A stretch of DNA of 64,000 nucleotides from JAVBLW01 sp031553215 (GTDB taxonomy: Bacteria; Bacillota_I; Bacilli_A; Acholeplasmatales; Anaeroplasmataceae), in the NCBI GenBank assembly GCA_031553215.1, contig JAVBLW010000026.1, positions 1 to 64,000 of the forward strand, in the 5' to 3' direction. The notes beneath the pieces were generated by a model that made no database searches, was not told the origin of the DNA, and saw only the letters and a program-made list of their open reading frames with translations. This document shows, piece after piece, positions 19,720 to 28,132 of this stretch. Numbering within the stretch: the first letter of the stretch is position 1; the number at the start of each line of letters is the position of its first letter. The translations under genes and the position numbers were made by a program.

Positions 19720-19924
19720 ATAAAAAAACATCCTAAACATAAGGACGTTAAAAACGCGGTACCACCTTAATTCTAGTAATCACTAGCACTCTACCGTTAA
19801 CGCCTGGTACGTTATTACTACATTCAAAAGTGTCTTCATTAACTAATCATTAAGATGCTTGCACCATACCATCCTCGCTTGTAATAATATAATTAATTAC
19901 TCTTCTTTATCATCATTTTAGTAT
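19720..19924 (-). promoter_or_regulatory. T-box riboswitch leader of the GNAT-hisS-aspS operon
   Basis: Minus-strand leader of about 205 nt. It has the Stem I start AAAGAAGAGTAA, a distal-loop region AGCGAGGATGGT, the conserved T-box AAGGTGGTACCGCG (19755-19768), and a terminator (stem 19727-19734 with 19742-19749, then T run). In the specifier region, on the 3' side of Stem I, the sequence GAAGACACTTTT includes GACAC at 19830-19834. This holds overlapping Asp (GAC) and His (CAC) codons, matching the two synthetase genes downstream. Uncharged tRNA should favour the antiterminator. Confidence 0.93.
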
Positions 19925-19930
19925 GCTCTA

Positions 19931-19959
19931 ATTTTACCATGTTTAAAATACAAAGTAAA
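19931..19959 (-). promoter_or_regulatory. Promoter of the T-box operon
   Basis: TTTACT (19954-19959), 17-bp spacer, TAAAAT (19931-19936) on the minus strand, giving transcription from about 19924. Confidence 0.7.
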
Positions 19960-20027
19960 CTTAAAAATATTGGTGAAATCGTATTCTATTAATATATATG
20001 TCTAAGAAAGGTATTTTATTATTTTAT

Positions 20028-20056
20028 TTGTCTTATTTTGAAATAAGTGTTATTAT
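20028..20056 (+). promoter_or_regulatory. Promoter of the DUF2188 gene
   Basis: TTGTCT (20028-20033), 17-bp spacer, TATTAT (20051-20056). SD GAGGTGAT precedes the ATG at 20085. Confidence 0.6.
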
Positions 20057-20084
20057 ATAGGCAAATAATACAAGAGGTGATTAT

Positions 20085-20405
20085 ATGTTATTTTTATGGT
20101 TTGGAAAAAAGAAAAAAGAAAAAAATATTGAAAATTCTAATACTGAGGTAGTTGAAGTTGAGGATGATGATACTATAGAAACCGATAAAGTAAATACTCG
20201 TATTACAAGATATCACATTTCAAAAAGAAAAGAAGACAAAAAATGGCAAGTAAGACGTGAAGGGGCACAAAAACCTCTTAAACTATTCAATACTCAATTA
20301 GAAGCCATTGCATACGCAAAACAAAAAGCTCTAAATCAAGAAACTTCAATTGTTATTCATAAAGAAGATGGAAAGATTAGAAAACAAGATTATTCTAAAA
20401 AATAG
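20085..20405 (+). CDS. DUF2188-domain protein
   Basis: 106 residues. After an acidic, low-complexity N-terminus (residues 10-45), the rest fits DUF2188: RYHISKRKEDKKWQVRREGA, then LFNTQLEAIAYAKQKALNQE and SIVIHKEDGKIRKQDYSKK. The family is small, widespread in bacteria and phages, and has no established function. It has its own promoter and terminator on the plus strand. Confidence 0.85.
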   Translation: MLFLWFGKKKKEKNIENSNTEVVEVEDDDTIETDKVNTRITRYHISKRKEDKKWQVRREGAQKPLKLFNTQLEAIAYAKQKALNQETSIVIHKEDGKIRKQDYSKK

Positions 20406-20406
20406 C

Positions 20407-20439
20407 AAAAATCCTAACTTAATAAAAGTTGGGATTTTT
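20407..20439 (+). terminator. Intrinsic terminator after the DUF2188 gene
   Basis: Stem of about 12 bp with one G-T pair (AAATCCTAACTT with AAGTTGGGATTT), followed by T5. Confidence 0.85.
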
Positions 20440-20479
20440 ATTTATATACTAACATGTTAAAATATCTATAGGTGATAAT

Positions 20480-20848
20480 GTGAGTTTAAAAAGTCGTGCT
20501 AAACAATTAAAAATTGATATACCAGCCATATTCATTGCTTTGAAAAGAAAGGAAACTCCTATTCTTGCAAAGATATTCGCTGGAATTACTATTATATACG
20601 CTCTATCTCCGATAGATTTAATACCTGATTTTATTCCTATATTAGGATACTTAGATGATTTAATAATTCTTCCATTTTTCATAGTTCTAACTATTAAGTT
20701 TATCCCTAAAGAATTAATGGATGAATATAGGAAAGAATCAGAGGGAATGTGGGAAAATGGCAAACCTAAAAAATGGTATTATGCTATTCCCTTTGCATTA
20801 ATTTGGTTATTAGTTATATTCCTAATAATAAAAGCAATTTGGTTTTAA
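20480..20848 (+). CDS. DUF1232 (YkvA-like) membrane protein
   Basis: 122 residues. The DUF1232 core ALSPIDLIPDFIPILGYLDD is present with flanking hydrophobic segments, and a further C-terminal TM (IPFALIWLLVIFLIIKAIWF) follows. The start is GTG, supported by GGTGAT 3 nt upstream; the ATG two bases before it reads straight into TGA. Function of the family is unknown. Confidence 0.85.
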   Translation: MSLKSRAKQLKIDIPAIFIALKRKETPILAKIFAGITIIYALSPIDLIPDFIPILGYLDDLIILPFFIVLTIKFIPKELMDEYRKESEGMWENGKPKKWYYAIPFALIWLLVIFLIIKAIWF

Positions 20849-20852
20849 ACTA

Positions 20853-20884
20853 AAAATAAGTATACCGTTTGGTATACCTATTTT
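20853..20884. terminator. Bidirectional terminator between convergent genes
   Basis: Strong hairpin (GTATACC 20860-20866 with GGTATAC 20871-20877, extended by A/T pairs on both sides), serving DUF1232 (+) and the deaminase (-). Confidence 0.85.
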
Positions 20885-20891
20885 AATTTAG

Positions 20892-22433
20892 TTATTCATC
20901 TAATCCCGCTACTACAAGTGAAACAAAAGCTTGCCATTTTACTTCCCATATAGCTAATTTTTCTGCCTTTTCTACTTCTGACATACCAGAATATATATAA
21001 GAATTTTTAATTAGTTTTTTCAAATCACGCAAATCAATAAACGAACCATGATATACTTCCCATAAATCATAATAAGTTCCTGCTGTTTCAAAAATTTGAG
21101 GATCATCAGAACAAACTACACATTGAATATTTCTTTTCATAAATTCAGTTATTGGATGTATTCTTAAATCCTGAATATACCTTAGCATTTGGTTACTTAT
21201 AGGACATATTTCTAAACAAATATTCGCCTTTTGGATTTCAATCATCAATTGAGGGAAATTATAAATATTTATACCATGTCCAACTCTTTTTGTTCCCAAT
21301 GCATATGCACCAAATACGTTGTCATTATCTGCCCAATTACTCTCACCATCATGGAAATAAAAATTTACCTCTTTACCACCCATACCATTTAAGGTATTGA
21401 TAATCTTTTCAGCATAATCATCCGTTTTATGGTTAATATCCTCTTCACTAACCAAATCATATCCGATTATAAACTGAGTTCCGGAGTCTTTTAGTTTTTC
21501 TTGCCATGCAGGGATATGAGAAATGATGTATCCAACTAAATCTACATCCTCTTCTGGCTTATCCTTTGATATTCTTCTACTTGAGGATATAATAAGTTTA
21601 ACCTTTAAATCAGGATATTTTTGTCGCGCTGTATCGTAAGCATCATACAAAATACTGATACTTTCAGGAACCTCATCAGTATATGGATCTACCATAGTAT
21701 TAACCTGATTACCTTTTAACTCACCATCATTATTATCTACTAAATTTGAAATCCCCGCTCGAAGTTCTATATAGTCATTATTATTTTCATACTGATATTC
21801 AAATGATTTGATATAATACTCCTTATAAATACTTCTAACCTTTAAAATCGATCCTACTCTCGTAAAATAATCATTAAACCCATCCCATATGTATTCTATA
21901 TCTTCAACACGATTATCAATAAATGTAATCAATCGCTTTATTTCTTTATATGGATACTTTTCTGTTTCTGCTATTTCCTTAAGGTTAATAAATTTAGTAT
22001 TTGTTGGTTTTGATGTGAAGTAATAAAATTTACCATGGAAATAATCTGTTTTTGTTAATCCTGCATCTGGATCCCAATATACATATACTTTAGGATCATT
22101 TTTTAACAATTCCAAAAATCCTTCGGTTGAAAAAGATGAGCTTGTGTGAATGTGAAGATTTCCTCCACATGGCATTTTACAAAACACTTCTGTAAATAAC
22201 TTATTATATAATATATCTTCATATGATTTATGAAACATCAATGCTGGAGCATATGCATCATAGGTGTATTTATTCCCTACTAACTCGTCCCTTTTTCGTT
22301 TCATATAATCATTTAAGGTTATTTCATCGCCTACTAATGATGGTTCATCTTTTGCAAACCAATTTTCATCATCTGCGTTCTTAATAGTTTTTATAATCTC
22401 TAAATATTCTTCATGGCTTGTTGGTCTACTCAT
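20892..22433 (-). CDS. ADA2/ADGF-like adenosine deaminase-family amidohydrolase
   Basis: 513 residues with the metal site of the adenosine/AMP deaminase superfamily: His94-x-His96 in MPCGGNLHIHT, His361 in FYFHDGES, RVGHG around His386, and Asp443/444 in CSDDP. The block EICPISNQMLRYIQDLRIHP closely resembles the ADGF/ADA2 (CECR1) branch rather than the short ADA1 type. There is no signal peptide, unlike secreted ADA2. Its SD (GGAGG) and start lie inside the end of the Hint-protein gene (8-nt overlap), so the two are coupled. Likely hydrolytic deamination of adenosine or a related nucleoside; the substrate is inferred. Confidence 0.82.
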   Translation of the reverse strand: MSRPTSHEEYLEIIKTIKNADDENWFAKDEPSLVGDEITLNDYMKRKRDELVGNKYTYDAYAPALMFHKSYEDILYNKLFTEVFCKMPCGGNLHIHTSSSFSTEGFLELLKNDPKVYVYWDPDAGLTKTDYFHGKFYYFTSKPTNTKFINLKEIAETEKYPYKEIKRLITFIDNRVEDIEYIWDGFNDYFTRVGSILKVRSIYKEYYIKSFEYQYENNNDYIELRAGISNLVDNNDGELKGNQVNTMVDPYTDEVPESISILYDAYDTARQKYPDLKVKLIISSSRRISKDKPEEDVDLVGYIISHIPAWQEKLKDSGTQFIIGYDLVSEEDINHKTDDYAEKIINTLNGMGGKEVNFYFHDGESNWADNDNVFGAYALGTKRVGHGINIYNFPQLMIEIQKANICLEICPISNQMLRYIQDLRIHPITEFMKRNIQCVVCSDDPQIFETAGTYYDLWEVYHGSFIDLRDLKKLIKNSYIYSGMSEVEKAEKLAIWEVKWQAFVSLVVAGLDE

Positions 22434-23925
22434 TATTTACCTCCATGTTTTGCATTTCCATATCTCCGACAACTACATCTTCAGCTATCAAAGTATGATC
22501 ATCACTTTCTAATGAAAGATTAATAACCTCCGAATCATAAATAACCTTTTCTATCGATGTTATACCTATTAGTTCCTTATTCCCACCAACCAATTTATCA
22601 GTTAATTCCAATTCTGAAGCACGTATGAATCCTCGATTAGTTAATATTGGATGATTATATGTTAACTTAATATTCTTATCATTATATGAAATTTTGAATA
22701 ATTCGTTTTCATAACCTGACCAAATATTTCTTATCTTAACATTTTTATTATTAGATACTACATAATCACCAATTTTTAAATCAATAATTTTCTTGTAACC
22801 ATCTGGTGTCAATACTAGTGTATCCTTTGAAAAACAACCCCACATAATCCTTAATGGTAAAACACGATAAGTAATATGATTTGTACCATATTCTGTTGGT
22901 TCTTTACTTGTAACTCTAAATTGGAAAGTTCTATCTGCTGAACTAGCATTTATACTATAATCAAAAGTAAGTGATAGTTCAAAATTATAATAGAATGATT
23001 CCATTTCCCCAGGTTGTGGTGCAGCAGATCCCCAGTTAGTATTTATTTCATATTGAATATTACCACCACTTATAATCGGAGTAATAAAACTAGTAGATGT
23101 CGCAGCTACTCCTCCACCATTTATTTTTTCAATCGTTGCCTTTTGATTAGCTACATTCTTAATTGTCACACTGCTACCCATATTAATTACACCCTTAGCA
23201 GGTATTCCTAATTTTGCTGTACTTCCAACGTGACCATAATTACAAACATAATCACAATCACCTTCTAAATTAGGTTTTCTATATAAAGATATTACTATGT
23301 TATTAGGATCATTGGTATTTCTATAATAACGTGAATCATAATCTGCATATGAACCAAAATACACAGTTGAATTTTCCTTTTTTGGATAGATATGCTGATA
23401 TTTTGGATCTAGCGTTACTATACTATCTTCGCATGACGCACAAGATACTCTCGATGCAGCAATGTTAGTAATTCCACCATTGCTATTGCATATTTTTGTT
23501 TCAATAACTAAAGATAATTGGCTTGGCTTTAAATCATCTTCAAGTTCAATATACTGATTTATCTGAGCTTTAGTTACTTTGGCTTGACTTGGGAAATCAA
23601 TTTCACCAATCAATGCCCCGGTTTGTTTATCATATAAAGAACCTTTTAAATCAATTTTTTCTTGTTCTTGCAAGAAACTAAAATATGCACTTATATGAAT
23701 ACATTTTTCTTCTTCCAACCATACAAAGTCTTTAATATCAAAATAATCATAAAATACAAATGGTGTTGGAGCTTCCATTTCGTTTAATGTTGGTGGTAAA
23801 GTCGATGATGAATTTGATTCTAATATAGGTATACGACTAACCATATTTTTCTTTAATAAATCCTTAGTGTATCCTAATTGTGAATTGCTATTTTGTTCTA
23901 ATCTTTTTATTCTACTTTTTTCCAT
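22426..23925 (-). CDS. Protein with C-terminal Hint (intein-like) autoprocessing domain
   Basis: 499 residues. Residues 1-363 are unrecognised, with beta-rich sequence and several cysteines (CASCEDS, CDYVCNY) and no signal peptide. Residues 364-488 form a Hint domain: nucleophile Cys364 in WGCFSKDTLVLTPDG, IGDYVVS, the T-x-x-H block LTYNHPIL (Thr422, His425) and the final strand HTLIAEDVVVGD. The canonical C-terminal His-Asn is missing, so N-terminal cleavage or transfer is more likely than full splicing. Only 11 residues follow before the stop, and the deaminase gene takes the place a fused toxin domain would have. Confidence 0.8.
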   Translation of the reverse strand: MEKSRIKRLEQNSNSQLGYTKDLLKKNMVSRIPILESNSSSTLPPTLNEMEAPTPFVFYDYFDIKDFVWLEEEKCIHISAYFSFLQEQEKIDLKGSLYDKQTGALIGEIDFPSQAKVTKAQINQYIELEDDLKPSQLSLVIETKICNSNGGITNIAASRVSCASCEDSIVTLDPKYQHIYPKKENSTVYFGSYADYDSRYYRNTNDPNNIVISLYRKPNLEGDCDYVCNYGHVGSTAKLGIPAKGVINMGSSVTIKNVANQKATIEKINGGGVAATSTSFITPIISGGNIQYEINTNWGSAAPQPGEMESFYYNFELSLTFDYSINASSADRTFQFRVTSKEPTEYGTNHITYRVLPLRIMWGCFSKDTLVLTPDGYKKIIDLKIGDYVVSNNKNVKIRNIWSGYENELFKISYNDKNIKLTYNHPILTNRGFIRASELELTDKLVGGNKELIGITSIEKVIYDSEVINLSLESDDHTLIAEDVVVGDMEMQNMEVNNE

Positions 23926-24131
23926 ATTAATCTCCTTTTATTTTTATTTAGAAAATAAAATAAAGAATTAGATTTAATGAATTCCCCTCCTGTCCCCCTA
24001 GGATTTTTCTTTATTAAATTTCTATTAACCCCAATATATACATCAATTCTAACATAAAAATAAAAAAAATTATTGTTTTCGACATTTTTTCTTTAACAAT
24101 CGTTCGACAATTTTTGACTTATAGAAAATAT
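23926..24131 (-). promoter_or_regulatory. Leader/upstream region of the Hint-deaminase pair
   Basis: About 206 nt without a gene. It contains an exceptionally G-rich stretch on the minus strand (CCTAGGGGGACAGGAGGGG, within 23970-24010), two copies of TTCGACA 25 bp apart on the plus strand (24078-24084 and 24103-24109), and a CGAAC-N4-GTT element (24095-24106) resembling a Bacilli DinR/LexA box core. I could not assign a convincing -35/-10 pair. SD AAGGAG precedes the ATG at 23925. Confidence 0.4.
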
Positions 24132-24170
24132 AAAAGATGTTCATTACACTATGTATAACAAACATCTTTT
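24132..24170 (-). terminator. Terminator after the methyltransferase gene
   Basis: 10-bp stem (AAAAGATGTT 24132-24141 with AACATCTTTT 24161-24170) with a partly paired loop. The T tail on the minus strand is short. Confidence 0.6.
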
Positions 24171-24173
24171 ATT

Positions 24174-24923
24174 TTATTGTTTTGTAGCTTTTATCCTAAT
24201 TCTAACGTAATCTACATACCAAGAACCATCTACATATAATTTATCTCTTAAACTATTAACACAGTTATTAATAATTTCATTTATAGTATTTTCTTCCATC
24301 CCATTAAATGGAGCCATATTAAACATTCTAATCCAATTTTCTAGACCATTATCTCCAACTTGTTTAGTAAAACGATCAAATAATACTGCATAGGTTACTT
24401 TAAATCCGTGTTTTTCTAGAATAGGAGAATATTCTCCTATTGTAGGAAAATAAAACGTTCTAAGATATTTTAATCCTCTTTTTTCAAAATCATGCTCTAA
24501 AGTAGAATGAATTGCCTCTGCACATCTACTTCCACCAAATTCACATACTAATTGTCCATTTGGTAATAGATTATTATATACAGAGTCTAATAACTTATCT
24601 TGATCAGATATCCAGTGAAATACAGCATTTGAGAATATTGTATCTACTTTTTCTTCTAATTTGAAATTGGTTGCATCAGCATGAATAAATGTTAATTCAG
24701 GAAATTGTTTCTTTGCTATTTCAAGCATTTCTTTTGAACCATCTAATCCAATTACTTCTTTTCCCATATCAGCTATTCTTTTAGTTAAGGCACCATTACC
24801 GCATCCTAAATCTAGAATTTTATTTGATTTGTCAAAATCTATTAAGTTTAAAACATCTTGTCCGTATTCATGAACAAAATTAAAATTTGTTGCATAACCA
24901 GATGCATCCCATTTCTTTTCCAT
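24174..24923 (-). CDS. Class I SAM-dependent methyltransferase (trans-aconitate methyltransferase-like)
   Basis: 249 residues. Motif I ILDLGCGNGALTKRIADMG, acidic motif VIGLDGSKEM, and FHADATNF/VDTIFSNAVFHWI are typical of the Tam/UbiE group; the N-terminal WDASGYATNFNFVHEYGQDV matches Tam-like enzymes. The substrate is unknown. It lies 8 nt after the aminotransferase gene and is the last member of the Lrp-aminotransferase operon. Confidence 0.8.
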   Translation of the reverse strand: MEKKWDASGYATNFNFVHEYGQDVLNLIDFDKSNKILDLGCGNGALTKRIADMGKEVIGLDGSKEMLEIAKKQFPELTFIHADATNFKLEEKVDTIFSNAVFHWISDQDKLLDSVYNNLLPNGQLVCEFGGSRCAEAIHSTLEHDFEKRGLKYLRTFYFPTIGEYSPILEKHGFKVTYAVLFDRFTKQVGDNGLENWIRMFNMAPFNGMEENTINEIINNCVNSLRDKLYVDGSWYVDYVRIRIKATKQ

Positions 24924-24931
24924 AAAAACCT

Positions 24932-26092
24932 CTATTTTAACTTATTAACAAACTTTTCTATTCTTTCTAAAGCTCTTTTTAAATCTTCAATTGAATATGC
25001 ATATGATAATCTTAAGAATCCTTCTCCACAATCACCAAATGCTGTACCAGGAACAACTACCACTTTTTCTTCTTTTAGAAGACGAGTTGCGAATTCATCA
25101 CTTGTAAGTCCAAATTTTGTAATGTTAGGAAATACATAGAATGCTCCATATGGTTCAAAACAATCAATTCCCATTTCTCTTAATGCATTAACTAAGAATC
25201 TTCTTCTTTGATCATAAGCATCTTTCATTTTTCTAACATCTTCATCGCCATTTTTAAGGGCTTCAATAGCTGCATATTGGCTATTGGTAGGTGCACACAT
25301 AATTGCGAATTGATGAATTTTTGTCATTTGGGAAACTATTTCAGCTGGACCTGCCGCATAACCAAGTCTCCATCCAGTCATTGAGTAAGATTTAGAAAAT
25401 CCATTTATAACAATTGTTCTTTCTTTCATACCAGGAATTGAAGCAATTGATATATGATTATCAAGATAGCTTAATTCTGAATATATTTCATCAGATATAA
25501 CTAATATGTCTTTTTCAATACAAACTTTTGCAATATCTTCTAAGTCGCTTTTTTCCATAATTGCTCCCGTTGGATTATTAGGGAAAGCTAAGATTAAAGC
25601 TTTCGTTTTGTCTGTAATTTTTTCTAATAATTCATCCTTAGTTAATCTAAATTGATTTTTTTCTTGTAATTCAATACTTACAACTTTTGCATCAGCTAAT
25701 AATGCACAAGGTACATAAGCAACATAACAAGGTTCAGGAATTATAACTTCATCACCTGGATTAATTATTGCTCTTAGGGCTAAATCAATAGCTTCAGAAC
25801 CACCAACAGTTACTAGCACATCAGTGTTCCATGTATATTTAACATTTATTTTTCTATTTAGGTAGTTACAAATTTCTTTTCTTAATTCAGCTAATCCTGA
25901 ATTTGAAGTATATACTGTCTTTCCTTTTTCTAAAGCATATATTCCTTCTTCTCTAATATGCCAAGGTGTATCAAAATCTGGTTCTCCTACACCTAAAGAT
26001 ATTACTCCTTCAATTTCACTTGCTATGTCAAAAAATTTCCTTATTCCAGAAGGTTTAAGTTTAACAACCTTTTCTGATAAAAAATTTCTCAT
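24932..26092 (-). CDS. PLP-dependent aminotransferase (class I/II, PatA/AspB-like)
   Basis: 386 residues, fold type I. FPNNPTGA, ISDEIYSELSY and the PLP-lysine motif NGFSKSYSMTGWRLGY are present, followed by an Arg near the C-terminus (FLRLSYAYS) for the substrate carboxylate. The family includes aspartate and N-acetyl-diaminopimelate aminotransferases; specificity cannot be read directly. The start overlaps the end of an Lrp/AsnC regulator by 4 nt, so it probably takes part in amino-acid metabolism controlled by that regulator. Confidence 0.9.
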   Translation of the reverse strand: MRNFLSEKVVKLKPSGIRKFFDIASEIEGVISLGVGEPDFDTPWHIREEGIYALEKGKTVYTSNSGLAELRKEICNYLNRKINVKYTWNTDVLVTVGGSEAIDLALRAIINPGDEVIIPEPCYVAYVPCALLADAKVVSIELQEKNQFRLTKDELLEKITDKTKALILAFPNNPTGAIMEKSDLEDIAKVCIEKDILVISDEIYSELSYLDNHISIASIPGMKERTIVINGFSKSYSMTGWRLGYAAGPAEIVSQMTKIHQFAIMCAPTNSQYAAIEALKNGDEDVRKMKDAYDQRRRFLVNALREMGIDCFEPYGAFYVFPNITKFGLTSDEFATRLLKEEKVVVVPGTAFGDCGEGFLRLSYAYSIEDLKRALERIEKFVNKLK

Positions 26093-26571
26093 GGTGTTAC
26101 AATCATCCTTTCATCAACTGAATCAGATACTAAAATTGTTCCGTGATCTTTATACTTTTTAAGCACAAAGTGAGTTGCTGTAGATAATACAGATTCCATT
26201 GTAGCTAATTTTTCAGATACGAATCTAGCAACTGATTTCATAGATTTACCGCTTATAAGCACAGTAAAATCAAATGCCCCTGACATTAGATATACTGCCT
26301 CTACTTCTTCAAAATTAAATATTCTTTCTGCAAGCTTATCAAAACCAATACCTCTTTGAGGTGTTACTTTTACTTCAATAAGAGCAGTTACTTGTTCATC
26401 AGTAGTATTATCCCAATTTATTAGGGTATGGTAACCACAAATGATTTTATTTTTTTCCATATCCGCGATTTCATTGGCGACCTCGATCTCAGATACTCCA
26501 AGCATAACAGCCAAATCCTTTAAATCAAAACGACTATTATTTTTTATTAAATTCAAAATTTTATCGCGCAT
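26089..26571 (-). CDS. Lrp/AsnC-family transcriptional regulator
   Basis: 160 residues: an N-terminal winged helix (RDKILNLIKNNSRFDLKDLA ... VSEIEVANEIADME) and a C-terminal RAM effector domain (TALIEVKVTPQRGIGFDKLA ... AVYLMSGAFDFTVLISG). The extra C-terminal tail is short. It is the first gene of an operon with an aminotransferase and a methyltransferase, so autoregulation and an amino-acid ligand are likely. SD is AAGGAGATAATAAT before ATG. Confidence 0.92.
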   Translation of the reverse strand: MRDKILNLIKNNSRFDLKDLAVMLGVSEIEVANEIADMEKNKIICGYHTLINWDNTTDEQVTALIEVKVTPQRGIGFDKLAERIFNFEEVEAVYLMSGAFDFTVLISGKSMKSVARFVSEKLATMESVLSTATHFVLKKYKDHGTILVSDSVDERMIVTP

Positions 26572-26643
26572 ATTATTATCTCCTTCTTGTTTGATATACT
26601 CTTTATTCTATCATATTTTAGTTTTTTTGTATCATAAAAATGA

Positions 26644-26679
26644 CAAAAAAGTAGCACATTTATAATATTGTGCTACTTT
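26644..26679 (-). terminator. Intrinsic terminator after trkH
   Basis: 11-bp stem (AAAGTAGCACA with TGTGCTACTTT) and T6 on the minus strand. Confidence 0.9.
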
Positions 26680-26686
26680 ATATATT

Positions 26687-28132
26687 CTATCTTCTTCTTA
26701 TTGCCTTAACACCTCGTGAAATAGCTATAAAAAGTATATATATTTCTAATCTTCCGATAAACATACCAAGTATACCAGTCCACATAATTACTGGACTTGC
26801 AGTTGGACTACATATCCCGGCCGATAGCCCACCAGTTCCCAATATAGCTGAGAACTCATACATAGAGGCCTCTAATGAATGACCATAGAAGGCAAATATC
26901 ATTGTACCCGTTATAATTGTAAATATATACACTCCTATAAATGTATTGTTATCATTTATATCTTTATCAGTAACAAGCATTACACTATCATATCTAGAAA
27001 TATATCTCGCTCTTACAACCTTTTTATTTGTACAGCGATCTTTTATATTCCACCAAATAGATTTTATCAATAACCAAACTCTGAACTGTTTTATACCTGC
27101 AGCGGTTGAACCTATTCCTCCACCAATTATCATTACAATAATCATAAAAAATATAAAGGCTGATGATAATTCAGCAAAAGGTTTTATTTCAAATCCTGTA
27201 CCAGAAATACCTGATGTAAAATGGAATAAACTTACTCTTAATCCCTCACCAAAATTAACGGTTTTAGATACAATAGATAAAGCCATTAATGGAACAAATA
27301 CTAACATCAAACCATAAAAGAATTTCGTTTCACAGTGATGGAAGACTTTTTTTAATTTACCTTTTATTAAAAAAGTATGAATTACTAGATTCGTTAGACC
27401 TAATATCATTAATACAATAGTAATTAATTCAATTGCAAAACTATTATAACCAGCTATTCCATTAACTTTTGTAGAAAATCCACCAGTCGCAATAGCACTC
27501 ATAGAGTGATTAATCGCATCAAATAAATTCATTCCACAAATATAATATGCAATTGTCCCTGCTAAAATATAACCTGAATATATAGATATAATAAGTCTCG
27601 CTGATTTTGCTAAGTTAGGCATTAATCTATCAGAATGACCTTCAGCCGTATACAAACGCATTCCATGTTTATCTGATAGCGCTGATGTAAATACTAATAT
27701 TAATCCAATCCCCCCAATTATTTGGGTAAAACTGCGGTAGAATAAAAATAAATGTGATAATTCTCCAACATTTGAAACAGTTAGTCCAGTAGTTGAAAAA
27801 CCAGATACTGTTTCAAATATACTATTAGTAAATCCATAGTCTCCAGTAAGTAAATATGGGAATGAACATATGAAAAATGTAATTATCCATATTAAAACTA
27901 CTAGTACTGAATCTTGATGATTCTCTAGTTTCTGTTGAACAACCTTTTTAAAAAGAATTGTTATTATAAATCCCAATGCTATAGCAGAAATCCCTGGAAT
28001 TATAAAATATATTGAATCTTTATATTCGCTAGGATAGAAAATTAATAATACCAATGGACATAGGCATATTAATCCTATCATCATCATAAATTGACCTAAA
28101 TATCTTATAATTTGTTTATGACTATTCTTCAT
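26687..28132 (-). CDS. trkH: TrkH/KtrB-type potassium transporter
   Basis: Membrane K+ uptake subunit, about 481 residues, with the four M1-P-M2 repeats. The filter-like loops are GFSTTGLTV, ATGGFSTKVN, GISGTGFEI and GTGGLSAGI, and the TrkH-conserved GGIGSTAAGIKQFR is visible. The start at 28132 gives an 11-nt overlap with the upstream TrkA gene; a longer reading to 28156 has no SD. Both downstream regulatory subunits are encoded directly upstream. Confidence 0.92.
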   Translation of the reverse strand: MKNSHKQIIRYLGQFMMMIGLICLCPLVLLIFYPSEYKDSIYFIIPGISAIALGFIITILFKKVVQQKLENHQDSVLVVLIWIITFFICSFPYLLTGDYGFTNSIFETVSGFSTTGLTVSNVGELSHLFLFYRSFTQIIGGIGLILVFTSALSDKHGMRLYTAEGHSDRLMPNLAKSARLIISIYSGYILAGTIAYYICGMNLFDAINHSMSAIATGGFSTKVNGIAGYNSFAIELITIVLMILGLTNLVIHTFLIKGKLKKVFHHCETKFFYGLMLVFVPLMALSIVSKTVNFGEGLRVSLFHFTSGISGTGFEIKPFAELSSAFIFFMIIVMIIGGGIGSTAAGIKQFRVWLLIKSIWWNIKDRCTNKKVVRARYISRYDSVMLVTDKDINDNNTFIGVYIFTIITGTMIFAFYGHSLEASMYEFSAILGTGGLSAGICSPTASPVIMWTGILGMFIGRLEIYILFIAISRGVKAIRRR

